Source: Acidimicrobiia bacterium (GTDB lineage Bacteria; Actinomycetota; Acidimicrobiia; Spongiisociales; ZC4RG35). Taken from it: DNA of 7,053 nt. Below, one piece after another: positions 1 through 5,973 of this stretch. Under the pieces are notes generated by a model. It ran no database searches. It saw only the letters and a list, made by a program, of their open reading frames with translations, and was not told the origin of the DNA. The position numbers and the translations under genes were made by a program. The stretch covers positions 1 through 7,053 of the forward strand of contig QIDW01000364.1 of the NCBI GenBank assembly GCA_003230435.1, given 5' to 3'. Within the stretch, counting starts at the first letter, position 1. Each line of letters starts with the position of its first letter.

Positions 1-78
1 GGCATCAACATCTCGAAGGTCGAGCCTCTCGATGAGTCGTTGGAGTCAGTCTTTCGATATCTTGTCGAAGGACGTTGA
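1..78 (+). CDS. C-terminal end of a probable ABC transporter ATP-binding protein (partial)
   Basis: Frame 1 is open from the window edge to a TGA at 76-78 and encodes the last 25 residues of a protein, including LDESLESVFRYLVEG. This resembles the usual tail of ABC-2 exporter ATPases, where a short segment of the type SLEDVFLxLT closes the protein. The stop overlaps the ATG of the following permease gene by one base (TGATG), which is typical of a coupled ATPase-permease pair. The Walker motifs lie outside the window, so the ATPase call rests on this tail and on the neighbour. What the transporter carries cannot be told from this fragment. Confidence 0.6.
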   Translation, partial: GINISKVEPLDESLESVFRYLVEGR

Positions 79-806
79 TGGTTCTCACGCGTCACCTGTA
101 TCGCCGGCTGATGCGGAAGTGGAGGGTCATCGGCCTCATAGCTCTCGCCTCGGTCCCAGGCTTCGTGTACTGGCTCGCGGCTTTCGATGCCGACCCGGAC
201 GAACTGGCCGGTCTCTACTCCGACATCATCGCCTTTGCTGGATATTCCTTCGTGATTGCGGCTCTGATACTCACCGTGGCGACCCTGCGGGAGGAGCGGG
301 ACGCCGGAACCCTCCCTTACATCTACATGCGGCCGATGCCTCGTGTGTCCCTGGCCATCTCGTCGATATTGGCAGCGATCGCAGCCGTCCTGGCCATCGC
401 CTTTGGCGGGTGGCTGACGACCGCCCTCGCCACTGTGGCGCTTGGGGCTGACATCTCGATTGCCTTGCCGGGCCTTGCTCTCTTCGCGGCCGCCGGAATT
501 GGTTACGCAGCCGTTTTCGTGCCCCTTGGTTATCTGATGCCCAGGTCGCTGCTCGTCGGCCTCGGTTACATAATCGTGATCGAGACGATTCTTGCCTCCG
601 CGGTGCCCGGCTTGGCCCAGTTCTCGATCTGGAGGATCGCATTGTCGATCTACGCAGATATGACTCCAGTCTTCGGCGCCGAGGCCGCAGAGGCCCTTGG
701 TCCGCTGGCCGCTGGTGTTGGAGGAGGCGTGGCCAAGATCGCGGGAACGGTATTGGTCGGCCTTCTGGTACTCACCTGGGCTCTCCGCAAACGCGACGCT
801 CTTTAG
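78..806 (+). CDS. ABC-2 type transporter permease subunit
   Basis: This 242-residue integral membrane protein probably forms the channel of an ABC exporter together with the ATPase encoded just upstream. About six hydrophobic segments are visible, near residues 17-36, 50-70, 91-120, 127-152, 156-180 and 215-236. Between the second and third lies EERDAGTLPYIYMRPMPR (72-89), the cytoplasmic coupling-helix motif of ABC-2 permeases (EExxxGTL...RPxxR). The length is typical for the family. The ATG at 78 is preferred over the adjoining TTG at 75 because GAAGGA at 67-72 sits five bases before it and the ATG overlaps the upstream stop by one base, implying coupled translation. The protein ends in a basic tail (LRKRDAL). 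Substrates of this family include drugs, lipids and copper-related cargo, and nothing here picks one out. Confidence 0.85.
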   Translation: MVLTRHLYRRLMRKWRVIGLIALASVPGFVYWLAAFDADPDELAGLYSDIIAFAGYSFVIAALILTVATLREERDAGTLPYIYMRPMPRVSLAISSILAAIAAVLAIAFGGWLTTALATVALGADISIALPGLALFAAAGIGYAAVFVPLGYLMPRSLLVGLGYIIVIETILASAVPGLAQFSIWRIALSIYADMTPVFGAEAAEALGPLAAGVGGGVAKIAGTVLVGLLVLTWALRKRDAL

Positions 807-841
807 TGATACATCGCTAGGAACTCGAAGCCGCTCCCTCT
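807..841. other. Short gap between convergent genes
   Basis: This 35-base spacer separates the stops of the ABC permease gene (plus strand) and the LigD-type polymerase gene (minus strand). I see no convincing stem-loop or T-run, so no intrinsic terminator is called. Convergent transcripts may simply overlap here. Confidence 0.5.
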
Positions 842-1843
842 CTAATACTCGTCATCGGGTCGTCGCCGCTTGGAAGGTTGGACCCGGGGCGGCTCGCCTG
901 GCATTTTGGGGTAATGGGGGGGCCATGGGGCGTCCCCTATGCCGTCGTCCTCATCACGGATCACCCACTCCATCAAGGTGTCTATCTGCCCGTGCGAATC
1001 ATCGATGCCTCCGGTGAGGTCGCCCACCGAGTCCCAACGATCCGCGAAACCACCAAGAGGGAAGTCCTCGATAGCGACATTGTCCAACTCATCCCAGGTG
1101 ATCGGAGTCGACACGTAGCCGGTCGGCCGCACCCCGTACGCCGAGGACACCGTCTTGTCGCGGGCGTTCTGGTTGTAGTCCACGAAGACCCCCTCCCTCT
1201 CCTCCTTCCACCAACTCGTGGTGACCAATCCCTCCATGCGTCGCTCCAACTCGCGTGCTAGTGCAAGCACCGCTCTCCTCGTCTGGAAGAAGTCCCAGAT
1301 CGGCTCGATGCGCACATACACGTGCATTCCACGACTGCCTGAGGTCTTCGGCCAGCCAACAAGACCCACCTCGTCGAGAAGCTCCCTCGCCCCGGCGACA
1401 GCCTGCCTGACCTGGTCGAAGGTGATACCCGGGGTTGGGTCGAAATCGAGTCGGAGCTCATCAGGATGATCGATGTCATCGGCCCTAACCGGCCACGGGT
1501 GAAAATCGAGACAGCCGAGCTGGGCCAGACGCACCACGTCGGCTTGGGTGCGGGGCACGTTCATCCGCCCGGGTCGCTGGGAGGGAAACCTGATATCGAC
1601 CGTCTCGAAGGGTGTGTTCTTCGACGCACGTTTGTGATAGATCGGGTCGACCGTCACATCCTTCATGTACCGCTTGAGCATCGTCGGCCGACCGCCGATC
1701 CCTCGAGCAGCCCCCTCGGCTACACGAACGAAGTGCTCGACGACATCGAGCTTCGTCCACCCCTGTTCCGGAAACACAACCCTCCCCGGGCTGCTGATCC
1801 GCACCTCCGCACCATCGACGGTGACGGTGGTGTGGTCAGACAT
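842..1843 (-). CDS. Stand-alone LigD-type DNA polymerase/primase (AEP superfamily, NHEJ-like)
   Basis: The 333-residue protein matches the polymerase domain of bacterial DNA ligase D (archaeo-eukaryotic primase fold). That domain adds ribo- or deoxyribonucleotides at broken DNA ends and gaps. The catalytic signature is complete: LRLDFDPTPG with D133 and D135, SGSRGMHVYV (168-177) for nucleotide-phosphate binding, and VFVDYNQNARDKT (219-231) with the third acidic residue D222. These correspond to the metal-binding aspartates known in mycobacterial LigD. There is no ligase KxDG motif and no phosphoesterase domain. The length fits stand-alone relatives such as mycobacterial Rv3730c. A short basic and acidic tail (QPSKRRRPDDEY) follows the domain. 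The ATG at 1843 is the first possible start, since an in-frame TAG lies only three codons upstream; its Shine-Dalgarno match (TAGG) is weak. No Ku or ligase gene lies in the window. The gene diverges from the class V enzyme gene and converges with the ABC permease gene. Confidence 0.9.
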   Translation of the reverse strand: MSDHTTVTVDGAEVRISSPGRVVFPEQGWTKLDVVEHFVRVAEGAARGIGGRPTMLKRYMKDVTVDPIYHKRASKNTPFETVDIRFPSQRPGRMNVPRTQADVVRLAQLGCLDFHPWPVRADDIDHPDELRLDFDPTPGITFDQVRQAVAGARELLDEVGLVGWPKTSGSRGMHVYVRIEPIWDFFQTRRAVLALARELERRMEGLVTTSWWKEEREGVFVDYNQNARDKTVSSAYGVRPTGYVSTPITWDELDNVAIEDFPLGGFADRWDSVGDLTGGIDDSHGQIDTLMEWVIRDEDDGIGDAPWPPHYPKMPGEPPRVQPSKRRRPDDEY

Positions 1844-1906
1844 GCGAACCTAAGATCGTGCTGGTCATAGAAGGCCGGTAGAACCTTAGGAAGGAGGTCC
1901 CTCAGA
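1844..1906. promoter_or_regulatory. Divergent promoter region between the LigD-type polymerase and class V enzyme genes
   Basis: This 63-base gap is the only space between two divergently read genes, so it should hold promoters for both unless one is leaderless or starts inside its neighbour. It contains a 6-bp inverted repeat, CCTAAG at 1849-1854 and CTTAGG at 1885-1890, with 30 bases between the arms. The right arm abuts the ribosome binding site of the plus-strand gene. An operator or leader structure is possible, but a 6-bp repeat can occur by chance. I could not assign -35 and -10 boxes with confidence. Confidence 0.45.
1891..1898 (+). promoter_or_regulatory. Strong ribosome binding site for the class V enzyme gene
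   Basis: AAGGAGGT is a full match to the 16S rRNA anti-Shine-Dalgarno sequence and ends eight bases before the GTG at 1907. It fixes that GTG as the start and suggests efficient translation. Confidence 0.85.
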
Positions 1907-3562
1907 GTGGACCTCGTCGAGAAGATCCACGATTCGGTAATCGGCAAGGACACTGCCGTTGAGACTCCCTTTGGCCTGCGCCGGGTCACCTACGCCGACT
2001 ACACGGCGTCGGGCAGGTCACTCTCGTTCATCGAAGACTACATCCGGTCCCAAGTGCTTCCCATGTATGCCAACACTCACACCGAGACCTCCGGGACCGG
2101 GCTTCAGACCACTCGGTTCCGCGAGGACGCCCGCGACATCATCAAACAGTGCATCGGTGCCAACAATGACGAGCACGCCGTGATCTTCGCCGGCAACGGC
2201 GCCACAGGAGCTGTTGATCGACTCATTGGCATCCTCGGGATACGGATACCGGACTCGCTCGACAAGGAGTACCACCTGGGCGATGTCATACCCGCCAATC
2301 GTCGTCCGGTTGTCTTTGTCGGCCCCTACGAGCACCACTCCAACGAGCTTCCCTGGCGGGAGTCGATCGCCGACGTCGTAGAGATCAATGAGGACTCCGA
2401 CGGTCAGATCGATCTGACCGAGCTTGAACAGCGCCTCGTCGAGTACGCCGAGAGGCCGCTGAAGATCGGTTCGTTCTCTGCTGCATCCAATGTGACCGGG
2501 ATCATCTCCGACACATCCGCAATCTCTCGGCTACTTCACGAACACGACGCCCTCAGCTTCTGGGACTTTGCCGCTTCGGCGCCCTACGTCGGGATCTCAA
2601 TGGGTTCTACCGAGGTCGACAACGGCAACTACAAAGACGCCATCTTCATCTCGCCGCACAAGCTCATCGGCGGACCTGGATCACCGGGTCTGCTGGTCGC
2701 TCGCCGCGACCTGCTCACCAACAAGGTTCCCGCTGTGCCTGGAGGAGGAACCGTCCAATACGTATCGCCAGACCACCACACCTACGTCGCCGACCAGGAG
2801 CGGCGGGAGGAGGGCGGCACTCCTGCGATCATCGGTTCGATCCGAGCCGGGCTCGTCTTCAAACTCAAGGAGGAGGTTGGTCCCGATCGGATCCGGGAGC
2901 TCGAACACGACTTCATCAGGCGGGCCATCGATTCGTGGAAGACCAATGCGAGCATCGACGTTTTGGGTAACCCTGACGCCAGACGTCTCTCCATCGTCAG
3001 CTTCGTCATCAGGACCGAGGACAAGGTGCTCCATCACAACTATGTCGTTGCACTGTTAAACGACCTGTTCGGAATCCAAGCACGCGGTGGGTGTTCTTGT
3101 GCCGGGCCCTACGGACACCGCCTCCTCGGAATCGACCTCGAAACCAGCAGACGCTTCGAGGATGTCATCGCCACCGGCTGCGAGGTTCTCAAACCGGGAT
3201 GGGTGCGACTGAATTTCAACTATTTCATATCGGAGAGCGAATTCGACTACATCGTTGAGGCGGTCCACATGATCGCCTCCGATGGCTGGCGGCTGCTCCC
3301 CCTCTACACATACGAAGTGGAAAGCGGAATCTGGAGACATCGCGACGGACTACCCAAGCCCCCTGCGAGTCTGAAGGATGTCGATTTCACCGGCGCCGAA
3401 CCCGTCCCGATGACGGTGTCGCTGGACGCCCTAAATGACTACATCGAGGAGGCCAAGACGATCCTGAGTGAAGCACCGCTAGATGACGGGATCGGACAGC
3501 ACCTAACCCCCGAGGCAGAAGTGCTGAGATGGTTCCCTACGCCAACGGAGGTAGGCAAGTGA
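1907..3562 (+). CDS. Class V aminotransferase-fold PLP enzyme, cysteine desulfurase (SufS/NifS)-like
   Basis: The 551-residue protein has the class V fold-type I PLP architecture. In order: YADYTASGRS (29-38) near the N-terminus; the PLP phosphate-binding GNGATGA (96-102); EHHSNELPW (142-150), matching the EHHAN-PW motif of SufS; FWDFAASAP (218-226) with D220 for the pyridine nitrogen; SPHKLIGG (249-256) with the Schiff-base lysine K252; and RGGCSCAGPYGH (393-404). The last lines up with the SufS active-site loop RxGxxCA and places C398 at the persulfide cysteine, with a second cysteine at C396. About 100 residues follow the usual end of the catalytic domain, starting near 440 with WRLLPLYTYEVESGIWRHRD. 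SufS itself is near 400 residues, so this is a longer subfamily. The likely chemistry is sulfur removal from cysteine or a related beta-elimination, but the real substrate is unknown. The GTG start is set by a strong upstream ribosome binding site. The gene overlaps its downstream partner by four bases. A single TTA leucine codon occurs at 3056. Confidence 0.85.
   Translation: MDLVEKIHDSVIGKDTAVETPFGLRRVTYADYTASGRSLSFIEDYIRSQVLPMYANTHTETSGTGLQTTRFREDARDIIKQCIGANNDEHAVIFAGNGATGAVDRLIGILGIRIPDSLDKEYHLGDVIPANRRPVVFVGPYEHHSNELPWRESIADVVEINEDSDGQIDLTELEQRLVEYAERPLKIGSFSAASNVTGIISDTSAISRLLHEHDALSFWDFAASAPYVGISMGSTEVDNGNYKDAIFISPHKLIGGPGSPGLLVARRDLLTNKVPAVPGGGTVQYVSPDHHTYVADQERREEGGTPAIIGSIRAGLVFKLKEEVGPDRIRELEHDFIRRAIDSWKTNASIDVLGNPDARRLSIVSFVIRTEDKVLHHNYVVALLNDLFGIQARGGCSCAGPYGHRLLGIDLETSRRFEDVIATGCEVLKPGWVRLNFNYFISESEFDYIVEAVHMIASDGWRLLPLYTYEVESGIWRHRDGLPKPPASLKDVDFTGAEPVPMTVSLDALNDYIEEAKTILSEAPLDDGIGQHLTPEAEVLRWFPTPTEVGK
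3547..3552 (+). promoter_or_regulatory. Internal ribosome binding site deciding the start of the TPR-like gene
   Basis: GGAGGT lies inside the end of the class V enzyme gene, six bases before the GTG at 3559. It favours that start over an in-frame ATG at 3529, which would extend the protein by ten residues and overlap the upstream gene by 34 bases. Confidence 0.75.
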
Positions 3563-4038
3563 CCAATCCCGCCGACAACCCGAGTGCCGAAGAGGTAGCC
3601 CGTTGGCATCGCACCTTCGCCCCAAGAGCGTTCAATCGCACGTGGACATTGCTGGATGAAACCGAGTTGACCCGTGAGCAGGAGGAGGAGATGCTCGCTT
3701 CCACCTTCGCCCAGCGTCATCACTGGTACGAGGTTGGAGAGCCGAAGAACTGGGCAGTCGCCGACTGGCAGGTGTCGAGAGTCGCTGCTGTGCTCGGTTA
3801 CGCCGACCTTTCGCGACGGTTTGGCGAAAGATCGCTCGAGCTCGCAACGGAGCACGGTCTCGGACCGTTCGTGACAGGTTTTGCTCACGAGGCCATCGCA
3901 CGTGCTGCGGCTGACGTTGACGATGTGGAGACCTTCACCGAGCATCTGGAGATGGCAAAGGCCGCTCTCCCTGAAATCGAAGATGCCGAGGAGAGGGAGG
4001 TCCTTGCGGCCGACCTCACCGAAATGAGCGAGGGCTGA
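3559..4038 (+). CDS. Hypothetical TPR-like helical protein, coupled to the class V enzyme
   Basis: I do not recognise a named family for this 159-residue soluble protein. It is acidic and almost entirely helical by composition. It has no signal peptide or membrane segment and contains no cysteine. Residues 11-32 include RWHRTFAPRAFNRTWTLLD, followed by an acidic helix (39-46) and a tryptophan-rich region with HHWYEVGEPKNWAVADWQ (54-71). Two helix-pair units then resemble tetratricopeptide repeats, about 74-101 (RVAAVLGYADLSRRFGERSL...) and 107-137 (GFAHEAIARAAADVDDVETF...). TPR-like folds usually bind other proteins or peptides. The GTG start overlaps the TGA of the preceding gene (GTGA) and has a good ribosome binding site, so the two are translated together, and a scaffold, regulator or subunit of the PLP enzyme is a fair guess. 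Nothing points to catalysis. Similar short proteins appear in many bacteria as hypothetical, from memory only. Confidence 0.75.
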   Translation: MTNPADNPSAEEVARWHRTFAPRAFNRTWTLLDETELTREQEEEMLASTFAQRHHWYEVGEPKNWAVADWQVSRVAAVLGYADLSRRFGERSLELATEHGLGPFVTGFAHEAIARAAADVDDVETFTEHLEMAKAALPEIEDAEEREVLAADLTEMSEG

Positions 4039-4053
4039 CCCCACAAACCGCGT

Positions 4054-4097
4054 ACCTGAGGTAGTTCGGCCCGTATCCGGGCCGAACTACCTCAGGT
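4054..4097. terminator. Bidirectional hairpin terminator, perfect 19-bp stem
   Basis: The arm ACCTGAGGTAGTTCGGCCC at 4054-4072 is repeated as its exact reverse complement at 4079-4097, leaving a six-base loop (GTATCC). It lies between the convergent ends of the TPR-like gene (stop at 4036-4038) and modC (stop at 4115-4117), the expected place for a shared terminator. Neither side carries a proper run of T, so it is a hairpin-only terminator of the kind reported for many high-GC actinobacteria, not a classical hairpin plus U-tract. It may also act as a 3' RNA stabiliser. Confidence 0.85.
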
Positions 4098-4114
4098 TCG
4101 CCTTCACGTGCTGA

Positions 4115-5170
4115 TCAGCCGGGCTCGACGCCGATCTCGGTCGCCTTCACCGAAAGCCATACATCGCTGCCCAGCTCCAAGCCAAGCGCGTCGACTGCCG
4201 CCGGCGTCACTTCGACAGCAAGCGCCAGGGGCTCGCCTGTTTGCAGTCGGACCCGGTCACCGAAGTGCTCGATCCGAACAATCGTGGTCTTCCACACATT
4301 GCGGGGGCTCCCTTCCGGGTGTTGGCGATGAACCGAGACTGCCCGAGGGTGAATCGTTGCGAGCACCGACCCTCCAATAGCGGTGTCCGCTACGTGAAGG
4401 ACATGGGTGCCAACAGTGACAACGCCGGATGACGCATTGCCGACCAACAGGTTTGAACCTGCGAGGTCGGCGATATACCGGGTCCGAGGTCTGAGACGTA
4501 TGTCATCGGCGCTTCCCACCTGGGTGATACGTCCTTCCTCGATCACGTTTATCTCGTCGGCCAGGAGGAATGCCTCAGTCGGGTCGTGCGTGATCAGCAG
4601 TCGAGGCCCCGGAAACTCGGACAGGTGTTCGCCCAAGTCACGTCTCAACTCAACCCGCGTGGTGGCGTCGAGAGCAGCCATGGGCTCGTCTAGGAGAAGC
4701 AGTTCCGGGTCGATGATCAAGGCCCTGGCCAGCGCCACCTTCTGCGCTTGACCACCCGAGAGATCTCTCGCCTTGGTGTCGGCAAGCCGAGCAAGACTGA
4801 GCCGCTCGAGCCAGACCGCTGTCTTCGCGTCTACGGCGTCCGGTTCCTCTTTCTGGCTCCTGAGTCCGAAAGCAACGTTTTCGGCGACCGTGAGATGCCC
4901 GAATAGCAAATAGTCCTGGAAGACAACGCCGATCTCTCTCTCCTCCGGCGGGACGAAAACACCCTCGGCCGGATCATCGAGAACCCGGTTGCCGAGAACA
5001 ATCCGACCCTCATCGATCGGAAGCAGACCTGCGAGCGACGCTACGGCTGTCGACTTCCCGGCGCCATTCGGACCGAGAAGCGCAACGGTCTCACCGGCCT
5101 CGATACGGATCGACATTTCAAGGGTGAACTCACCGCCCCTTGAGACTGTGATGCTGACGTCGAGAGTCAT
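4115..5170 (-). CDS. modC: Molybdate ABC transporter ATP-binding protein ModC
   Basis: The 351-residue cytoplasmic ATPase drives molybdate import through ModB. It shows Walker A GPNGAGKST (33-41), Q-loop Q85 in VVFQDYLLF, signature LSGGQAQKVALARAL (137-151), Walker B LLLLDEP (157-163) and the switch histidine H195 in LLITHD. After the ATPase core, residues from about 285 to the end form a TOBE/Mop-like domain (NVWKTTIVRIEHFGDRVRL...), the part that binds oxyanion in ModC. The ATG at 5170 is chosen because it overlaps the modB stop as ATGA, GAGGT lies four bases upstream, and the family usually begins close to this point. A GTG at 5185 would add only five residues (MAEVP). It is the last gene of the operon and is followed by the palindromic terminator. 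Sulfate or iron ATPases are the main alternatives, but the adjoining ModA and ModB make molybdate (or tungstate) much more likely. Confidence 0.93.
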   Translation of the reverse strand: MTLDVSITVSRGGEFTLEMSIRIEAGETVALLGPNGAGKSTAVASLAGLLPIDEGRIVLGNRVLDDPAEGVFVPPEEREIGVVFQDYLLFGHLTVAENVAFGLRSQKEEPDAVDAKTAVWLERLSLARLADTKARDLSGGQAQKVALARALIIDPELLLLDEPMAALDATTRVELRRDLGEHLSEFPGPRLLITHDPTEAFLLADEINVIEEGRITQVGSADDIRLRPRTRYIADLAGSNLLVGNASSGVVTVGTHVLHVADTAIGGSVLATIHPRAVSVHRQHPEGSPRNVWKTTIVRIEHFGDRVRLQTGEPLALAVEVTPAAVDALGLELGSDVWLSVKATEIGVEPG

Positions 5171-5973
5171 AGGGACCTCAGCCACCTGTCGCGGAGCAGC
5201 ACGAGAACCGTGAGAGAGATCGCCACCATCAGCAGACTCAGCGCGATGGCGGCGTCCCGGTTGCTCTCCAGGGCGACAAATACCGCTAGTGGAAGCGTCT
5301 GAGTCTCTCCCTGAAGGTTCCCCGCGAAGGTCACAGTGGCGCCGAATTCGCCGATGGCACGCGACCAGGTCAAGATCATTCCGGCCGCCAGCGAGGGACC
5401 GATCATGGGAAGAGTCACGCGGCGAAACACTGTCCAGCGCCCAGCCCCCAGAGATGCAGCCGCACCCTCGAAACGGCTGTCCATATTTCGGAGGGCGCCC
5501 TCCACAGTCAGGATCAGAAATGGCATCGACACGAACGTCACCGCAACCACGACACCCCAGATAGAGAAGGGCAGGACCAGTCCGGTCGCGTCGTAGAGAG
5601 GCTCACCCACCACTCCTCTTCGTCCCAAAGCGAATAGCAGCGCAGCACCGCCGACAACAGGTGGGAGGACCAGGGGTGCCAGGACCAAGCCTCGAACCAA
5701 GGAGCGCCCCCTGAATTCGAGACGCGCCAGCACCCACGCCAAAGGCACGCCGACGATCGTCGAGATGATGACGGCCGCCACGGAGGCAATGGCCGACAGG
5801 ACGAGGGCATCGATGACAACATCGCTCGCCAGAAGGCTGACCAGGTCGCTCCATGGAGTTCGGACGAGAAGACCGATCAGAGGAAGAAGGAAGAACACCA
5901 CCCCTAACGCGGCGAGCACGCTGAAAACAATCGGGGGTCTGGACTGCGCGATTCTGGGTTGGCGTCGGCTCAC
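5167..5973 (-). CDS. modB: Molybdate ABC transporter permease ModB
   Basis: The 268-residue inner-membrane protein forms the molybdate channel. Hydrophobic segments lie near residues 15-37, 54-82, 93-117, 132-157, 192-212 and 240-262, with a basic cytoplasmic N-terminus. The EAA loop that docks on ModC is clear: EGAAASLGAGRW at 169-180, followed by RRVTLPMIGP (184-193). GEFGATVTFAGN (208-219) is a hallmark of ModB and sulfate-type permeases. Translation starts at a GTG that overlaps the modA stop as GTGA, with AGGGG a few bases upstream. The stop overlaps the modC ATG. Length is slightly above the common 220-230 residues of proteobacterial ModB, the extra being mainly at the N-terminus. Confidence 0.93.
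   Translation of the reverse strand: MSRRQPRIAQSRPPIVFSVLAALGVVFFLLPLIGLLVRTPWSDLVSLLASDVVIDALVLSAIASVAAVIISTIVGVPLAWVLARLEFRGRSLVRGLVLAPLVLPPVVGGAALLFALGRRGVVGEPLYDATGLVLPFSIWGVVVAVTFVSMPFLILTVEGALRNMDSRFEGAAASLGAGRWTVFRRVTLPMIGPSLAAGMILTWSRAIGEFGATVTFAGNLQGETQTLPLAVFVALESNRDAAIALSLLMVAISLTVLVLLRDRWLRSL

Noticed and set aside
32..451. Plus-strand open frame of 139 codons over the ABC permease gene
   Set aside because: Arg-, Ser- and Gly-rich shadow of the permease gene, which shows clear membrane segments and an ABC-2 motif.
1466..1870. Plus-strand open frame opposite the LigD-type polymerase gene
   Set aside because: It is antisense to a region encoding part of the catalytic domain and has no family features.
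3529..3558. ATG at 3529 as the start of the TPR-like gene
   Set aside because: It gives a 34-base overlap with the upstream gene, and the GGAGGT at 3547-3552 is correctly spaced only for the GTG at 3559.
3439..4044. Minus-strand open frame of 201 codons opposite the TPR-like gene
   Set aside because: It lies antisense to a gene with a good ribosome binding site and coupled start, and its composition shows no recognisable family. Long antisense frames are expected in high-GC DNA.
5171..5185. GTG at 5185 as the modC start
   Set aside because: It would add five residues with no upstream Shine-Dalgarno sequence, while the ATG at 5170 has GAGGT upstream and an ATGA overlap with modB.
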